Assembly (NCBI GenBank): GCA_036399175.1 | Contig: DASWNP010000048.1 | Span: 62,001-126,000 of the forward strand | DNA length: 64,000 nucleotides | Direction: 5' to 3' | DNA from: DASWNP01 sp036399175 | GTDB lineage: Bacteria > Acidobacteriota > Blastocatellia > Pyrinomonadales > Pyrinomonadaceae | Shown: positions 33,802-42,635 of the stretch, piece after piece | How positions within the stretch are numbered: position 1 is the stretch's first letter | Layout: each line of letters opens with the position of its first letter | The notes under the pieces: model-generated | What the model was told of the DNA's origin: nothing | The model's database searches: none | What the model saw: the letters and a program-made list of their open reading frames with translations, nothing else | Program-made: the position numbers and the translations under genes

Positions 33802-35367
33802 TCAGTCTGTCAGTTTGTAGCAGGCCATCTGCGTGGCGTTGCGGACGAAGAGGCGGCCTCCGGCGATGGCGGGGTTGTTCCATGTGCGGCCTTCGAGGGC
33901 GGGGAAGCGAGCGACTTCGGTGTGCTGTTCGGGCGTGGCTTTGACGAGGACGACTTCGCCCTGCTCGCTCGTGATGATGAGATGGCCGCTGGCGACGACG
34001 ACCTGCCCGTAGCCGTAGCGACCGCCCTTCCACTTACGCGCGCCCGTCGCGGCCTCGACGCAGGTGAGGATGCCCTCGTCGAGCCCGTAGACGTGCCCTT
34101 CGTGAAGCACGGAGCTGTTGAACTTGTTCTTCATCGAAGTGTTTTCCCAGACGGTGCGCGCCGTATAATTCTGGCCTGAGCCCGTGACTTCGACGAGCGC
34201 CGCGCCCTTGCCGTAGCCCGCCGAGATGAAGAAGCGGTTCTGGCCGACGACGATGGGCTGCGCGACGTTGATGCCCAGAGAATTAGTCCAGGGATACTCC
34301 CAGAGCACAGCGCCCGTTTCGGGAACGAGTCCGGCGGCGCGCTGCGCCGTGACGACCAGAACCTGCCGACGCCCCGCGAGGTTGACGAGCATCGGCGACG
34401 TGTAGGAGGCCCTGTCGCTCAGCGTTTTCCAGACGGGCGCACCCGTCATCTTGTTATAAGCGACGATGGACTTACCGCCCGAGCCTCCGGGTATCACTAT
34501 CACCTTGTCATCGACGACGAGCGGCGAGGCCGACATCGCCCAGGGAATGTTCTCCGCGCCGTTGTCGCTCAGGATGTTTCGATTCCAGATGAGCTTGCCC
34601 GTCTTGGCGTCGAGGCAGCGCAGCTCGCCGAGAGCGCCGAGAGCGTAGAGGCGGCCTTCGTCCCATGCGGGCGTGGCGCGGGGCCCGTCGCCGGTCGAAT
34701 CGGTATAGAGGGCGTTCCAGCCGTGTTTCCAAAGCTCGCGCCCGTTCTCGACCTGATAGGCGGTGACGACCTCTTCGCCGCGTCGCTGCTCGATGGTATA
34801 GGCCACGCCGTCGGCCACCGAGAAGGAAGCGTAGCCGCCGCCTACCGGCTGACGCCAAAGGAGCGGCGGCCCGGCCGAGCCCCAGTTGGTTTTGACAGGC
34901 TGCTCGTCGTAGCGTCCGTCCTGACGGGGCCCGCGAAAGCTCGTCCAGTAGTTGCGACGAGAGACGGGAGCGGGCGCTTGCGCTTTGCTCTGCGTCGAGC
35001 CTCCGGCGGGCGCTTGTGCGTTCGCAGCAGGCGCGGCTGCGGCGCTCGTCTCCGGCTGGACGGCGTTTGAGACAACCGCCGTCGGCTGGCCTTGCGAAGC
35101 ATTGGGCGAAGCTTCCGCGCCGGACGCCGAGGGCGGCTGTGCGGCGACCTGTACAGGCTGCGCCGCATCTCCGGTTGGCGCGTTCTGGCTCTGCGCGGCG
35201 CGGTGTTGTTCGAGCGCGTCGTAGTGAGCCTCGGCGCGAGAGGTCTTGCGCGCGGCGAGCACGAAGTAGATTGCGCCTCCGGCCAGCAGAAGAATGAGAA
35301 GGGAAGCGGTCAGCTTGCCGCGCCGCGAATCGTACCAGTGCTTCGAGGCCGTTGTTTCGTCGAGCAT
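33802..35367 (-). CDS. Membrane-anchored PQQ-type beta-propeller protein
   Basis: 521 aa. A signal-anchor helix (about residues 18-38) is followed by a ~90-residue Ala/Gln/Pro-rich linker and then a propeller with blades such as YQVENGRELWKHGW, LDAKTGKLIWNR, YNKMTGAPVWK and VPETGAVLWEY. I use the ATG at 35367, which has AGGAG 8 bp upstream, rather than the GTG at 35376. It is probably periplasmic and tethered to the inner membrane. Family: BamB/quinoprotein-like; no enzyme activity can be read from the sequence. Confidence 0.86.
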   Translation of the reverse strand: MLDETTASKHWYDSRRGKLTASLLILLLAGGAIYFVLAARKTSRAEAHYDALEQHRAAQSQNAPTGDAAQPVQVAAQPPSASGAEASPNASQGQPTAVVSNAVQPETSAAAAPAANAQAPAGGSTQSKAQAPAPVSRRNYWTSFRGPRQDGRYDEQPVKTNWGSAGPPLLWRQPVGGGYASFSVADGVAYTIEQRRGEEVVTAYQVENGRELWKHGWNALYTDSTGDGPRATPAWDEGRLYALGALGELRCLDAKTGKLIWNRNILSDNGAENIPWAMSASPLVVDDKVIVIPGGSGGKSIVAYNKMTGAPVWKTLSDRASYTSPMLVNLAGRRQVLVVTAQRAAGLVPETGAVLWEYPWTNSLGINVAQPIVVGQNRFFISAGYGKGAALVEVTGSGQNYTARTVWENTSMKNKFNSSVLHEGHVYGLDEGILTCVEAATGARKWKGGRYGYGQVVVASGHLIITSEQGEVVLVKATPEQHTEVARFPALEGRTWNNPAIAGGRLFVRNATQMACYKLTD

Positions 35368-35385
35368 GTCTTTCACTCCTGTCTA

Positions 35386-35615
35386 AGAAGCTGTTTGAAA
35401 AGTCCCGCAAGGGACTGTCGATAATAGCCAGAGCGTTTATCGCTGGGACACGAGTTACAACCCTGCGCAGTCCCGTAGGGACGGCTGAATGAGGCTCAGC
35501 CGTCCCTACGGGACTGCGACAATAGATGCGCTCTTAAACCCAGCGATAAATCGCTGGGCTATTTTCAGATTGTCCCTGACGGGACAATGTCGCTCCTGTT
35601 TTCCAAACAGCTTCT
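35386..35615 (+). mobile_element. Palindromic MITE-like element, copy 2
   Basis: 230 bp with terminal inverted repeats AGAAGCTGTTTG-AAAA and TTTTCCAAACAGCTTCT, and TA at both outer edges, as in Tc1/mariner- or IS630-derived MITEs. Internal palindromes are GTCCCGCAAGGGAC, CCCAGCGATAAATCGCTGGG, and GTCCCGTAGGGACGGCTGA paired with TCAGCCGTCCCTACGGGAC. It carries no gene. It fills the gap between two minus-strand propeller genes and lies in the 5' region of the one at 35367. Related copy at 23550-23776. Confidence 0.85.
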
Positions 35616-35677
35616 AAATCTAATGTCGCAGACGAAACGCGCTCGCGCGCTCTTCGTTTGGCTTGTTTGCGAAGCAG

Positions 35678-37054
35678 CTATTTCGCCGCGTTCGTCGCCT
35701 TCGACTTGGCGGCAGGGCTCTCCGCGATGCCGAAGACGTGATTGAGCCCGCGCACGATGAGCATTCCTTCTGAGATGGCGGGCGTCGCCATGATGACTTC
35801 GCCCAGCGTATTCGTCGCCAGTAGCTCGTGTTTGGGGCCTGCCTTGAAGACGAAGACCTCGCCGTCTTCGCTCGAAAGATAAATCCTGCCGTCAGCGCCG
35901 ACGGGCGAAGCGGTGAAAGCGCCGCCCCTTTCGGCGATGCGCTGCTGGTAGACGCGCTCGCCGGTTTTGGCATGGTAGGCGGTGACGACGCCCTGATTCG
36001 AGCAGGTGTAGAGGTAGTCGCCGTAGACGATGGGCGTCGGCATATAGGGGCCGCCGCGCTTCTTGCTCCAGGCGATGAAGTCGGATGATTCCTTGCCTTC
36101 GCCGAGGGAGAGGTCGCCCGAGCCGCCGGGACGAATGGCGTAGATGGGCTGGACGGGAGCGTAGCCGCTCGTGACGTAGATGAGGTCGTGGGCGACGACG
36201 GGCGTCGGCGTCGTTATCTCTGAATTGGGCGAGAGCCACCAGAGCAGTCTGCCGTTCGAGGGGTCGTAGCCGCGCACGGCTTTCGTGCCGTTGGTGACAA
36301 TCTCGGCGCGCGTCTTTCCTTCGTAGACGGTCGGCGTGCCCCAACTCGGTATCTCTTCGCGCGGCGTCATCCAGAGGCGCGCGCCCGTCTTCAAATCATA
36401 AGCGGCGATGAAGGAGTTTTTCTGAAGGTCGGCCTGCACGATGACCATGTTCCTGTAGATGATGGGCGAGCTGGCATACTCCCACTGGTAATCGGGGTCG
36501 TAGAACCAACCTGCGTCGAGCGTGCCGAGGTCTTGTTTCCAGAGGAGCTTCCCGTCCATGTCGTAGGCGTAGAGACCTTCCGAGCCGAAGAGGGCGACGA
36601 GGGTTCGCCCGTCGGTGGCGGGAGTCGAAGAGGCGTGCGTGGCCTTCGGATGGCGTTTGACCTTCGGGATGCCTTCGGAGGCGACGCGCTCCCAGAGAAC
36701 TTTGCCCGTCGTCTTGTCGAGGCAGAAGACCTTCCACGTATGCTTCGCCGTATTCTTGACGGGCGCAACGTCGCCGTAGAGACCGAAGCGCGTCTCCGGC
36801 TTGGTCTCGGCGCTGACGGCGGTCGTGATAAAAACGCGCTTGCCCCAGACCACCGGCGACGAATGGCCGAGACCCGGAATCGGAGTCTTCCAACGGATGT
36901 TGACGGACTTGGCGGCGTCGAAGCTCGTGGGCGGGTTCTGCCCGTCGGCGACGCCCGACGCGCCCGCGCCGCGAAACGAAGGCCAATTCTGCGCCGACGC
37001 GTTGGACGCCGCGACGAAGACAGTGCAGATGAAGAGAAGCAGGAAGCGTTTCAT
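35678..37054 (-). CDS. Secreted PQQ-type beta-propeller protein
   Basis: 458 aa. A clean signal peptide (residues 1-21, ending ASA) is followed directly by NWPSFRGAGASGVADG, the usual entry of these propellers, and then blades LDKTTGKVLWERV, YDMDGKLLWKQD, YDLKTGARLWM, YDPSNGRLLWWL and YHAKTGERVYQQ. It is probably a periplasmic quinoprotein-like or carbohydrate-binding propeller. It lies between an ankyrin protein gene and another propeller gene on the same strand, separated from each by a repeat element. Confidence 0.88.
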   Translation of the reverse strand: MKRFLLLFICTVFVAASNASAQNWPSFRGAGASGVADGQNPPTSFDAAKSVNIRWKTPIPGLGHSSPVVWGKRVFITTAVSAETKPETRFGLYGDVAPVKNTAKHTWKVFCLDKTTGKVLWERVASEGIPKVKRHPKATHASSTPATDGRTLVALFGSEGLYAYDMDGKLLWKQDLGTLDAGWFYDPDYQWEYASSPIIYRNMVIVQADLQKNSFIAAYDLKTGARLWMTPREEIPSWGTPTVYEGKTRAEIVTNGTKAVRGYDPSNGRLLWWLSPNSEITTPTPVVAHDLIYVTSGYAPVQPIYAIRPGGSGDLSLGEGKESSDFIAWSKKRGGPYMPTPIVYGDYLYTCSNQGVVTAYHAKTGERVYQQRIAERGGAFTASPVGADGRIYLSSEDGEVFVFKAGPKHELLATNTLGEVIMATPAISEGMLIVRGLNHVFGIAESPAAKSKATNAAK

Positions 37055-37342
37055 TAGGTTCTGACCTCGGGGGAAGGTTTCGTCGCTCGGATGCGACTTA
37101 GAGCGCCGGACAAAAGCAATTCAAACAGGGATGGACAGGATAGACAGGATAAAAAGAAGAACTCAAGAGACTTAATTTCATAGCTCTTTCATCCTGTCTA
37201 TCCTGTCCATCCCTGTTAATTCTTTTCCTGAGCTTCTTATCTCTCAATGGTTTTGTTAGCTGCTCTCATGTTCTCAGGCGACGCTCAGGTTTCAGGGATA
37301 CACGGACACGTCGCCTCTCAAGTTTCGTCGAGCGTCGTCCGC
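37055..37342. other. Spacer holding hairpin element 5
   Basis: 288 bp between two minus-strand genes. Apart from the inverted repeat at 37117-37222 nothing coding is seen. The promoter of the propeller gene is expected near 37060-37110. Confidence 0.5.
37117..37222. repeat. Tandem-repeat-armed element 5 (9-mer GGACAGGAT)
   Basis: AACAGGGATGGACAGGATAG followed by ACAGGAT (about 37124-37150) pairs perfectly with the right arm 37191-37217 over 27 bp. The arm is built of 9-mers (GGACAGGAT, AGACAGGAT). Variants of the same arm recur at 42469-42494 (left arm only) and in element 8 at 43738-43891. Confidence 0.88.
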
Positions 37343-38176
37343 TCAGGGCTGTTTGGGCGGCTCAACTCTCTTGTAAATACTGTCGTTGCCGGCCTGCTTG
37401 AAATCGAAGCTGACGGTCTTTCCGCCCTCGACGTTGAAGGTGATTCTCACGCCCTCGAATTCCATCGGCCTGAAGCTCGTCTTGTCGAACGCGCCGAGCG
37501 TGAGGGGCTGTCCGCGCGCGACGAGGTTGAGCTTGCCTTCGCGCAGGACGACGTTGACCTCCGAGCCGCGCTCGTTTCTGTAAGTGCCCTCGTAGAGCTT
37601 GAGCGTTTCGGCATCGACCTGAAAGTCGGCCTTCGGCGGGGGAAGCGCCCCGGCCTTTTTGAGCAGCTCGACAATCTCGGCGTGCTTACCGCGCTCGGCC
37701 TCTGCGAGCGCCGTCGAGAGCGTCTCGGGCTTCGCGCCGCCTCTGGCGAGAGCCATGCGGACGAGTTCCAACTGTCCGCCTTCCACGCCCGCCATTAAAA
37801 CTTCATCGACGCCCTCGCCGTTCCTGTCGAGCAGCACGCGAACGACCTCGAAGCGGTTGTTCATCAGCGCCCAGGTCAGCGCCGTCGCGCCGTAGAAAGT
37901 GTCTTTCACGCGGGCATCTGCGCCGCGTTCGAGAAGGACTTTGACGACTTCGAGGTGCCCGCCGTCGGCGGCCTTGAAGAGGGCGGTCGCGCCGTAGCGA
38001 AACTTCGCGTTCACGTCAGCGCCCGCGTCGAGCAGACGCTTGACGGCCTCGGCGTCGCCCTTGCGCGCAGCCTCCCAGAGCTGGTTGTTGAGAGCCTGTC
38101 GGGCGTCGTCCTGCGCGAGCACGGCGAGAGGCGCAAGACACAGAAGCAGCAGCGAAAGGGCGCGTAGGAGTTTCAT
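37343..38176 (-). CDS. Secreted ankyrin-repeat protein with C-terminal beta domain
   Basis: 277 aa. Signal peptide (1-21), then about four or five ankyrin repeats (about 30-180): LWEAARKGDAEAVKRLLDAG, ALFKAADGGHLEVVKVLLER, ALTWALMNNRFEVVRVLLDR and AGVEGGQLELVRMAL. A ~90-residue C-terminal domain (LYEGTYRNERGSEVNVVLRE) resembles the beta-barrel tail found after some beta-lactamase-like proteins. It is probably a periplasmic protein-protein interaction module. It is divergent from the 735-aa propeller gene. Confidence 0.86.
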   Translation of the reverse strand: MKLLRALSLLLLCLAPLAVLAQDDARQALNNQLWEAARKGDAEAVKRLLDAGADVNAKFRYGATALFKAADGGHLEVVKVLLERGADARVKDTFYGATALTWALMNNRFEVVRVLLDRNGEGVDEVLMAGVEGGQLELVRMALARGGAKPETLSTALAEAERGKHAEIVELLKKAGALPPPKADFQVDAETLKLYEGTYRNERGSEVNVVLREGKLNLVARGQPLTLGAFDKTSFRPMEFEGVRITFNVEGGKTVSFDFKQAGNDSIYKRVEPPKQP

Positions 38177-38636
38177 AAATCAATCGCTCTTCGTTTCCGG
38201 GGTGGTCGTCGGAAGTGGTAAATTTAAGGAACACGCGGACGCCGGATTTGGAGTTCGAGCCTGCGGTGCGCGCCTGTTCGGCGAGAGCTTGGACGCCGAC
38301 CCATGCACGCGCAAAAACTCGAAGGCACTTCGGCTCGCGCAGATTAAAGCGCCTCACCGAACGAAAATCAAGAGAACGGATGCGTCGCAGAGCGTGCGCC
38401 TCGATTGTACATCGACCGAGACCGGGCGAAGGCCGACATCGCTTCTTTTTACAGCTTTTTTACAACATTTACTCTCCGATAGTTCATAATCAGTCCTCAG
38501 CGAAAGATGAAGACCGGGCGCGCGAGAGAAGATTTCGTTTGAGAGCGCACGCGCGCGTTACCGGCTTCGCCGTAACGCTCGACAGCCGTCAGCCGAAGGA
38601 AGACGAAACAGGAGAAGCCAGCCGAAGGAATCAAAC
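38177..38636. promoter_or_regulatory. Divergent promoter region
   Basis: 460 bp without a convincing gene. It contains the TTTACA-pair promoter at 38448-38490 for the + strand propeller and, by position, the promoter of the ankyrin gene. Transcription from the TTTACA promoter would leave a ~140-nt leader with no obvious terminator. Confidence 0.55.
38448..38490 (+). promoter_or_regulatory. Activator-type promoter: TTTACA x2, n20, CATAAT
   Basis: TTTACA at 38448-38453 and 38459-38464, 20 bp, CATAAT at 38485-38490. The stretch CGCTTCTTTTTACAGCTT to TTTACAACATTT is almost identical to 27630-27659, beyond the boxes themselves. Confidence 0.72.
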
Positions 38637-40844
38637 ATGAGCGCCCTTTTATCTCGCCGCCTCTTAACTCTGCTCGCGTCCCTGCTGCTGTTCTTCTCAC
38701 ATGCTCCGTCGCTCGCGGCGGGCGACTGGGCGGAATGGCGCGGCCCTGCGCGCGACGGCGTTTCGCCCGAAAAGAATCTGCCCGTCCGTTGGTCGCCGGG
38801 CGGGGAGAATCTCGCCTGGAAAGCTCCCTTCGGCGGTCGCAGCGCGCCCATCGTTCTGGGCGATAGAGTCTTTCTGCAAACTCCTGTCGGGAGCGGCGAG
38901 ACCTTGCAGGAGCGAGTCGTCTGCCTCGACGCCGACACGGGGCGGATGCTCTGGGAGCATCGCTTCAACATCTACCTGAGCGACGTGCCGCCGCACCGTG
39001 TCGGCTGGGCGTCGCCCGTCGGCGATAGCTCGACCGGAAACGTCTACGCCTTCGGCGTCGGCGGAACTCTGCTGGCTCTCTCGAACGAAGGCCGCCTGCT
39101 CTGGCAGCGTTCGCTCGGCGAAGACTTCGGACTGCTGACGACGCACGGCGGGCGCACCGTCTCGCCCATCATCGACGAAGATTTGGTCATCGTCAGCGGC
39201 GTCACCTTCAGTTGGGGCAGCCACTCGCGCGGCGCGCATCGCTTCATGGCCTTCGACAAGCGGACGGGCGACACGGTCTGGACGAGCGCGCCCGGCGGTC
39301 GCCCCTACGACACGACCTACGCCGCGCCCATCATCGCCAACGTGGCGGGCACGCGCCTGCTGATACAAGGTGCGAGCGACGGGCAGATTCACGCCGTCAA
39401 GCCGCAGACGGGCGAGGCTGTCTGGAAGTATGAGATTAGCAAGCGCGGCATCAACACGGGCGTCGTCGTCCGCGACCGGACGGCCATCGTCACGCACAGC
39501 GAAGAGAATCTGGATTCGAGCGAGATGGGGATGATTGCCGCCGTCGACGCGACGGCGAAGGGCGAGGTGAAGCCGGAGCAGGTGAAGTGGAGCATCAAGG
39601 GCTGGCAGGGCGGCTTCTCTTCGCCCGTCCTCGACGGCGAGCGCATCTACCAGATTGACAACGGCGCGAACCTCGCCGCCTTCGACTTGGGTACCGGCAA
39701 ACAACTCTGGCTCATCAACCTCGGCACGATTCAGAAAGCCTCTCCCGTCTTCGCCGACGGCAAGCTCTACGTCGGGACGGAGAACGGCAGGTTTTTCATC
39801 CTAAAGCCTTCGGCTACGGGCTGCGAGATACTCGACTCCGACCAGCTCGGCACGGAAGCCCTGCCCGAAGCCATCATCGGCTCGGTCGCGGTCTCTCGCG
39901 GGCGCGTCTTCGTCGTCACCGACGCGGCGCTCTACTGCATCGGCAGAAAAGCGCGCGACGCGCAGACCGAAAAACGACTGCCCTCCGACGACCCCATCGA
40001 CCGCAAGGCCGTCGCCTACGTGCAGGTTGTACCCACAGAGCTGACGCTCAAGCCCGGCGACACGGTGCGCCTGCGCGCGCGCACCTTCGACGCGCGCGGG
40101 CGCTTCCTCGCCGAAGAGCCTGCCGCCAACTGGTCGCTCGAAGGGCTCAAGGGAGAGGTCGGGCAAAACGGTCAGTTCAAAGCTTCGAGCGAACAATCGA
40201 CGCAGGTCGGCGAAGTGCGAGCCACTATTGCGGGCGTCGTGGGCGCATCGCGCGTGCGCGTAATTCCGCCGCCGCCCCTGAACGAGAATTTCGATGCGCT
40301 CTCGGTCGGCAGCTTTCCCCAACACTGGACGAATGCAGGGCTCAAATACGCCGTGCGCGAAGTCGATGGCAACCGCGTGCTGGTGAAGACGACCGAAGGC
40401 TCTTCGCTCCTGAGCCGCGCGCGCGCCTACATGGGCGCGTCCGATTGGTCGAACTACACGGTCGAAGCCGACGTGCGCGCGACAGAGAAACGCCGGCAGG
40501 TCGGCGACGCGGGCGTCATCGCGCAGCGCTACGTCCTCGTGCTCTACGGCAATAGCCAGAAACTCGACCTTGAGCCCTGGCAACCCGAAACCAAACGCAC
40601 CGTCAGCCGTCCCTTCGCATGGAAGCCCGACGCGTGGTATCGCCTGAAGCTTCAGGTCGAGAATCTGCCCAACGGCAAAGTGCGCGCGCGCGGCAAAGCG
40701 TGGCCTGCCTCCGAGCCAGAACCCGCAGCGTGGATGCTCGAACGCATCGACCCCATCGGCAACCGGCAGGGCAGCCCCGGCCTCTTCGGCAACGCGCTTG
40801 CCGAAATCTTCTTCGACAATCTGAAAGTGTACGCGAACAAGTGA
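38637..40844 (+). CDS. Three-part PQQ propeller / Ig-like / lectin-like secreted protein
   Basis: 735 aa, unusually long for this group. Signal peptide (about 1-28), then a PQQ-like propeller (about 30-440, starting DWAEWRGPARDGVSPEK). An Ig-like bacterial domain follows (about 460-545, PTELTLKPGDTVRLRARTFD). The C-terminal domain has a concanavalin-like or DUF1080-like look (about 550-735, ENFDALSVGSFPQHWTN and AEIFFDNLKVY). The last two suggest polysaccharide or glycan binding. It is driven by a TTTACA-pair promoter and followed by two more propeller genes on the same strand. Confidence 0.86.
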   Translation: MSALLSRRLLTLLASLLLFFSHAPSLAAGDWAEWRGPARDGVSPEKNLPVRWSPGGENLAWKAPFGGRSAPIVLGDRVFLQTPVGSGETLQERVVCLDADTGRMLWEHRFNIYLSDVPPHRVGWASPVGDSSTGNVYAFGVGGTLLALSNEGRLLWQRSLGEDFGLLTTHGGRTVSPIIDEDLVIVSGVTFSWGSHSRGAHRFMAFDKRTGDTVWTSAPGGRPYDTTYAAPIIANVAGTRLLIQGASDGQIHAVKPQTGEAVWKYEISKRGINTGVVVRDRTAIVTHSEENLDSSEMGMIAAVDATAKGEVKPEQVKWSIKGWQGGFSSPVLDGERIYQIDNGANLAAFDLGTGKQLWLINLGTIQKASPVFADGKLYVGTENGRFFILKPSATGCEILDSDQLGTEALPEAIIGSVAVSRGRVFVVTDAALYCIGRKARDAQTEKRLPSDDPIDRKAVAYVQVVPTELTLKPGDTVRLRARTFDARGRFLAEEPAANWSLEGLKGEVGQNGQFKASSEQSTQVGEVRATIAGVVGASRVRVIPPPPLNENFDALSVGSFPQHWTNAGLKYAVREVDGNRVLVKTTEGSSLLSRARAYMGASDWSNYTVEADVRATEKRRQVGDAGVIAQRYVLVLYGNSQKLDLEPWQPETKRTVSRPFAWKPDAWYRLKLQVENLPNGKVRARGKAWPASEPEPAAWMLERIDPIGNRQGSPGLFGNALAEIFFDNLKVYANK

Positions 40845-41012
40845 GCAGTGAGCGGTGAGCAGTAAGCAGTAAAGGCGGGAGAGATTAGTAAAAGACAGAG
40901 AGAAGATGATGAGAGAAAAAAGAGTTTGGACGGCGATAGTGGCGGCGGCAGTGATAACGGCGGCGCTTGTGTGCGGGCAACTGCTCACTGCTTACGGCTC
41001 ACTGCTCACCGT
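40842..41012. repeat. Heptamer-armed element 6 (GTGAGCA)
   Basis: The left arm is GTGAGCA/GTGAGCG/GTGAGCA/GTAAGCA (40842-40869), directly at the stop of the upstream gene. The right arm is CTGCTCACTGCTTACGGCTC followed by ACTGCTCAC (40981-41009), 108 bp further on inside the next gene. There it encodes QLLTAYGSLLT next to the signal peptide. Confidence 0.82.
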
Positions 41013-42438
41013 CTCCGACCCCGGCACGGGCGAGTGGCCGATGTGGGGCGGCACGCCCGACCGCAACATGGTCTCGAACATGAAGGGGTTGCCCGCGACG
41101 TGGGACATATCGAAGAAGAAGAACGTGAAGTGGGTGGCCGATTTGGGCTCGCAGACTTACGGCAACATCACGGTGGCGAGCGGCGTGGTCTTCGTCGGCA
41201 CGAACAACGAGGGCAAGCGCGACCCGAAAATCGTCGGCGACAAGGGCATCCTGATGGCCTTCAAGGAATCGGACGGAAGCTTCCTCTGGCAGATGGTGCA
41301 CGACAAGCTGGCCGCCGGGCGCGTCAACGACTGGCCGTTTCAAGGCATCGCCTCTTCGCCGCTCATCGAAGGCGACAGAGTCTATTACGTCTCGAACCGC
41401 GCGGAGCTGATGTGCCTCGACGTGCAGGGCTTCCGCGATAAGGAGAACGACGGCGCGGTGACAGACGAGAAGCTCAAGGGCGAGACGGACGGCGACGTGG
41501 TCTGGCGCTTCGACATGATTGAGCAGGTCGGCTCGCTGCCGCACAATCTCGCCAACTCGTCGCCCGTCTCCTTCGGCGATTTGATTTACGTCAGCACCTC
41601 CAACGGGCAGGACGAAAGCCACGTCAACGTCCCCTCGCCGAAAGCTCCGTCAATCATCGCCGTCAACAAGAAGACGGGAAAACTCGTCTGGGAAGACAAC
41701 TCGGTCGGCGAACGCATCCTGCACGGCCAATGGTCAACGCCTTCGGTCGGAAAGATTGGCGACACGGTGCAGGTCGTCTCCGGTCAGGGCGACGGCTGGG
41801 TGCGCGGCTACGACGCTTTGACCGGCAAAAAGCTCTGGGAGTTCGACACCAACCCGAAAGATTCCGTCTGGCCGAAGACGCGAAACGAAATCATCTCGAC
41901 ACCCGTCATCTACGAAAACCGCGTCTACCTCGCCAACGGCCAAGACCCCGAACACGGCGAGGGCGTCGGCCACATGTACTGCATCGACGCGACCAAGCGC
42001 GGCGACATCACTCAGAGCGGCCTCGTCTGGCACTACGACAAAATCCGTCGCTCCATCTCCACGCCTTCAATCGCCGACGGCCTCGTCTATCAACCCGACT
42101 TCAGCGGCTTTCTCCACTGTCTCGACGCGAAGACCGGACAGGTCTATTGGACGCACGACATGTTCGCCGCCGTCTGGGGCTCGCCGCTCGTCGTCGATGG
42201 CCGTCTCTATCTCGGCGACGAGGACGGCGATGTCGTCATCATGCAGGCGGGCAAGACCAAGAAGCTGCTCGGCGAGATGAGGATGGATAGCTCCGTCTAT
42301 AGCTCCGCCGTGCCCGCAAACGGCGCGCTCTTCCTCTCCACACGAAACAAGCTCTACGCCCTCGCCGAAGGCGCAGGCGGCAGCACGCCCGCCGCGAGCC
42401 CGACTCCCGCGCCTAAGCCCGCCAACCCTTCGCGCTGA
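40906..42438 (+). CDS. Secreted PQQ-type beta-propeller (quinoprotein-like)
   Basis: 510 aa. An N-terminal hydrophobic segment (about 8-26) is followed by a stretch encoded by a GTGAGCA repeat arm (QLLTAYGSLLT), then the propeller starting EWPMWGGTPDRNMVSN, with blades VNKKTGKLVWEDN, YDALTGKKLWEFD and LDAKTGQVYWTHD. The C-terminal tail is Pro/Ala-rich (AASPTPAPKPAN). It is closest in look to PQQ-binding-like or quinoprotein alcohol dehydrogenase-type propellers, but the catalytic residues were not verified. GAGAGAAG precedes the first of two adjacent ATGs. Confidence 0.87.
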   Translation: MMREKRVWTAIVAAAVITAALVCGQLLTAYGSLLTVSDPGTGEWPMWGGTPDRNMVSNMKGLPATWDISKKKNVKWVADLGSQTYGNITVASGVVFVGTNNEGKRDPKIVGDKGILMAFKESDGSFLWQMVHDKLAAGRVNDWPFQGIASSPLIEGDRVYYVSNRAELMCLDVQGFRDKENDGAVTDEKLKGETDGDVVWRFDMIEQVGSLPHNLANSSPVSFGDLIYVSTSNGQDESHVNVPSPKAPSIIAVNKKTGKLVWEDNSVGERILHGQWSTPSVGKIGDTVQVVSGQGDGWVRGYDALTGKKLWEFDTNPKDSVWPKTRNEIISTPVIYENRVYLANGQDPEHGEGVGHMYCIDATKRGDITQSGLVWHYDKIRRSISTPSIADGLVYQPDFSGFLHCLDAKTGQVYWTHDMFAAVWGSPLVVDGRLYLGDEDGDVVIMQAGKTKKLLGEMRMDSSVYSSAVPANGALFLSTRNKLYALAEGAGGSTPAASPTPAPKPANPSR

Positions 42439-42465
42439 GCGGAAGAATATCTGACAAAAGCAATT

Positions 42466-42635
42466 CAAACAGGGATGGACAGGATAGACAGGATGAAAGA
42501 AGGGCAAAGGGAAAAAGGCAAAGGGAAAAGTGAAGATGAACGAGGAAAAAGGAAAAAGGGAAGATGAGGCGATAGGCGGAGCTTTCTCAAGGCGAAGCTT
42601 TCTACTTTTGCCCTTTGCCTTTTGCCTTTTGCCTT
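42466..42635. repeat. Composite tandem-repeat element 7 (GGCAAAG / TTTTGCC)
   Basis: A solitary left arm of the 9-mer family (ACAGGGATGGACAGGATAGA, 42469-42488) is followed by GGCAAAG/GGAAAAA units (42503-42530). The right arm TTTTGCC/CTTTGCC x4 (42606-42633) lies inside the next gene and encodes LLPFAFCLLPS of its signal peptide. A palindrome AAGCTTTCTCAAGGCGAAGC-TTTCT sits between the arms. Confidence 0.78.
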
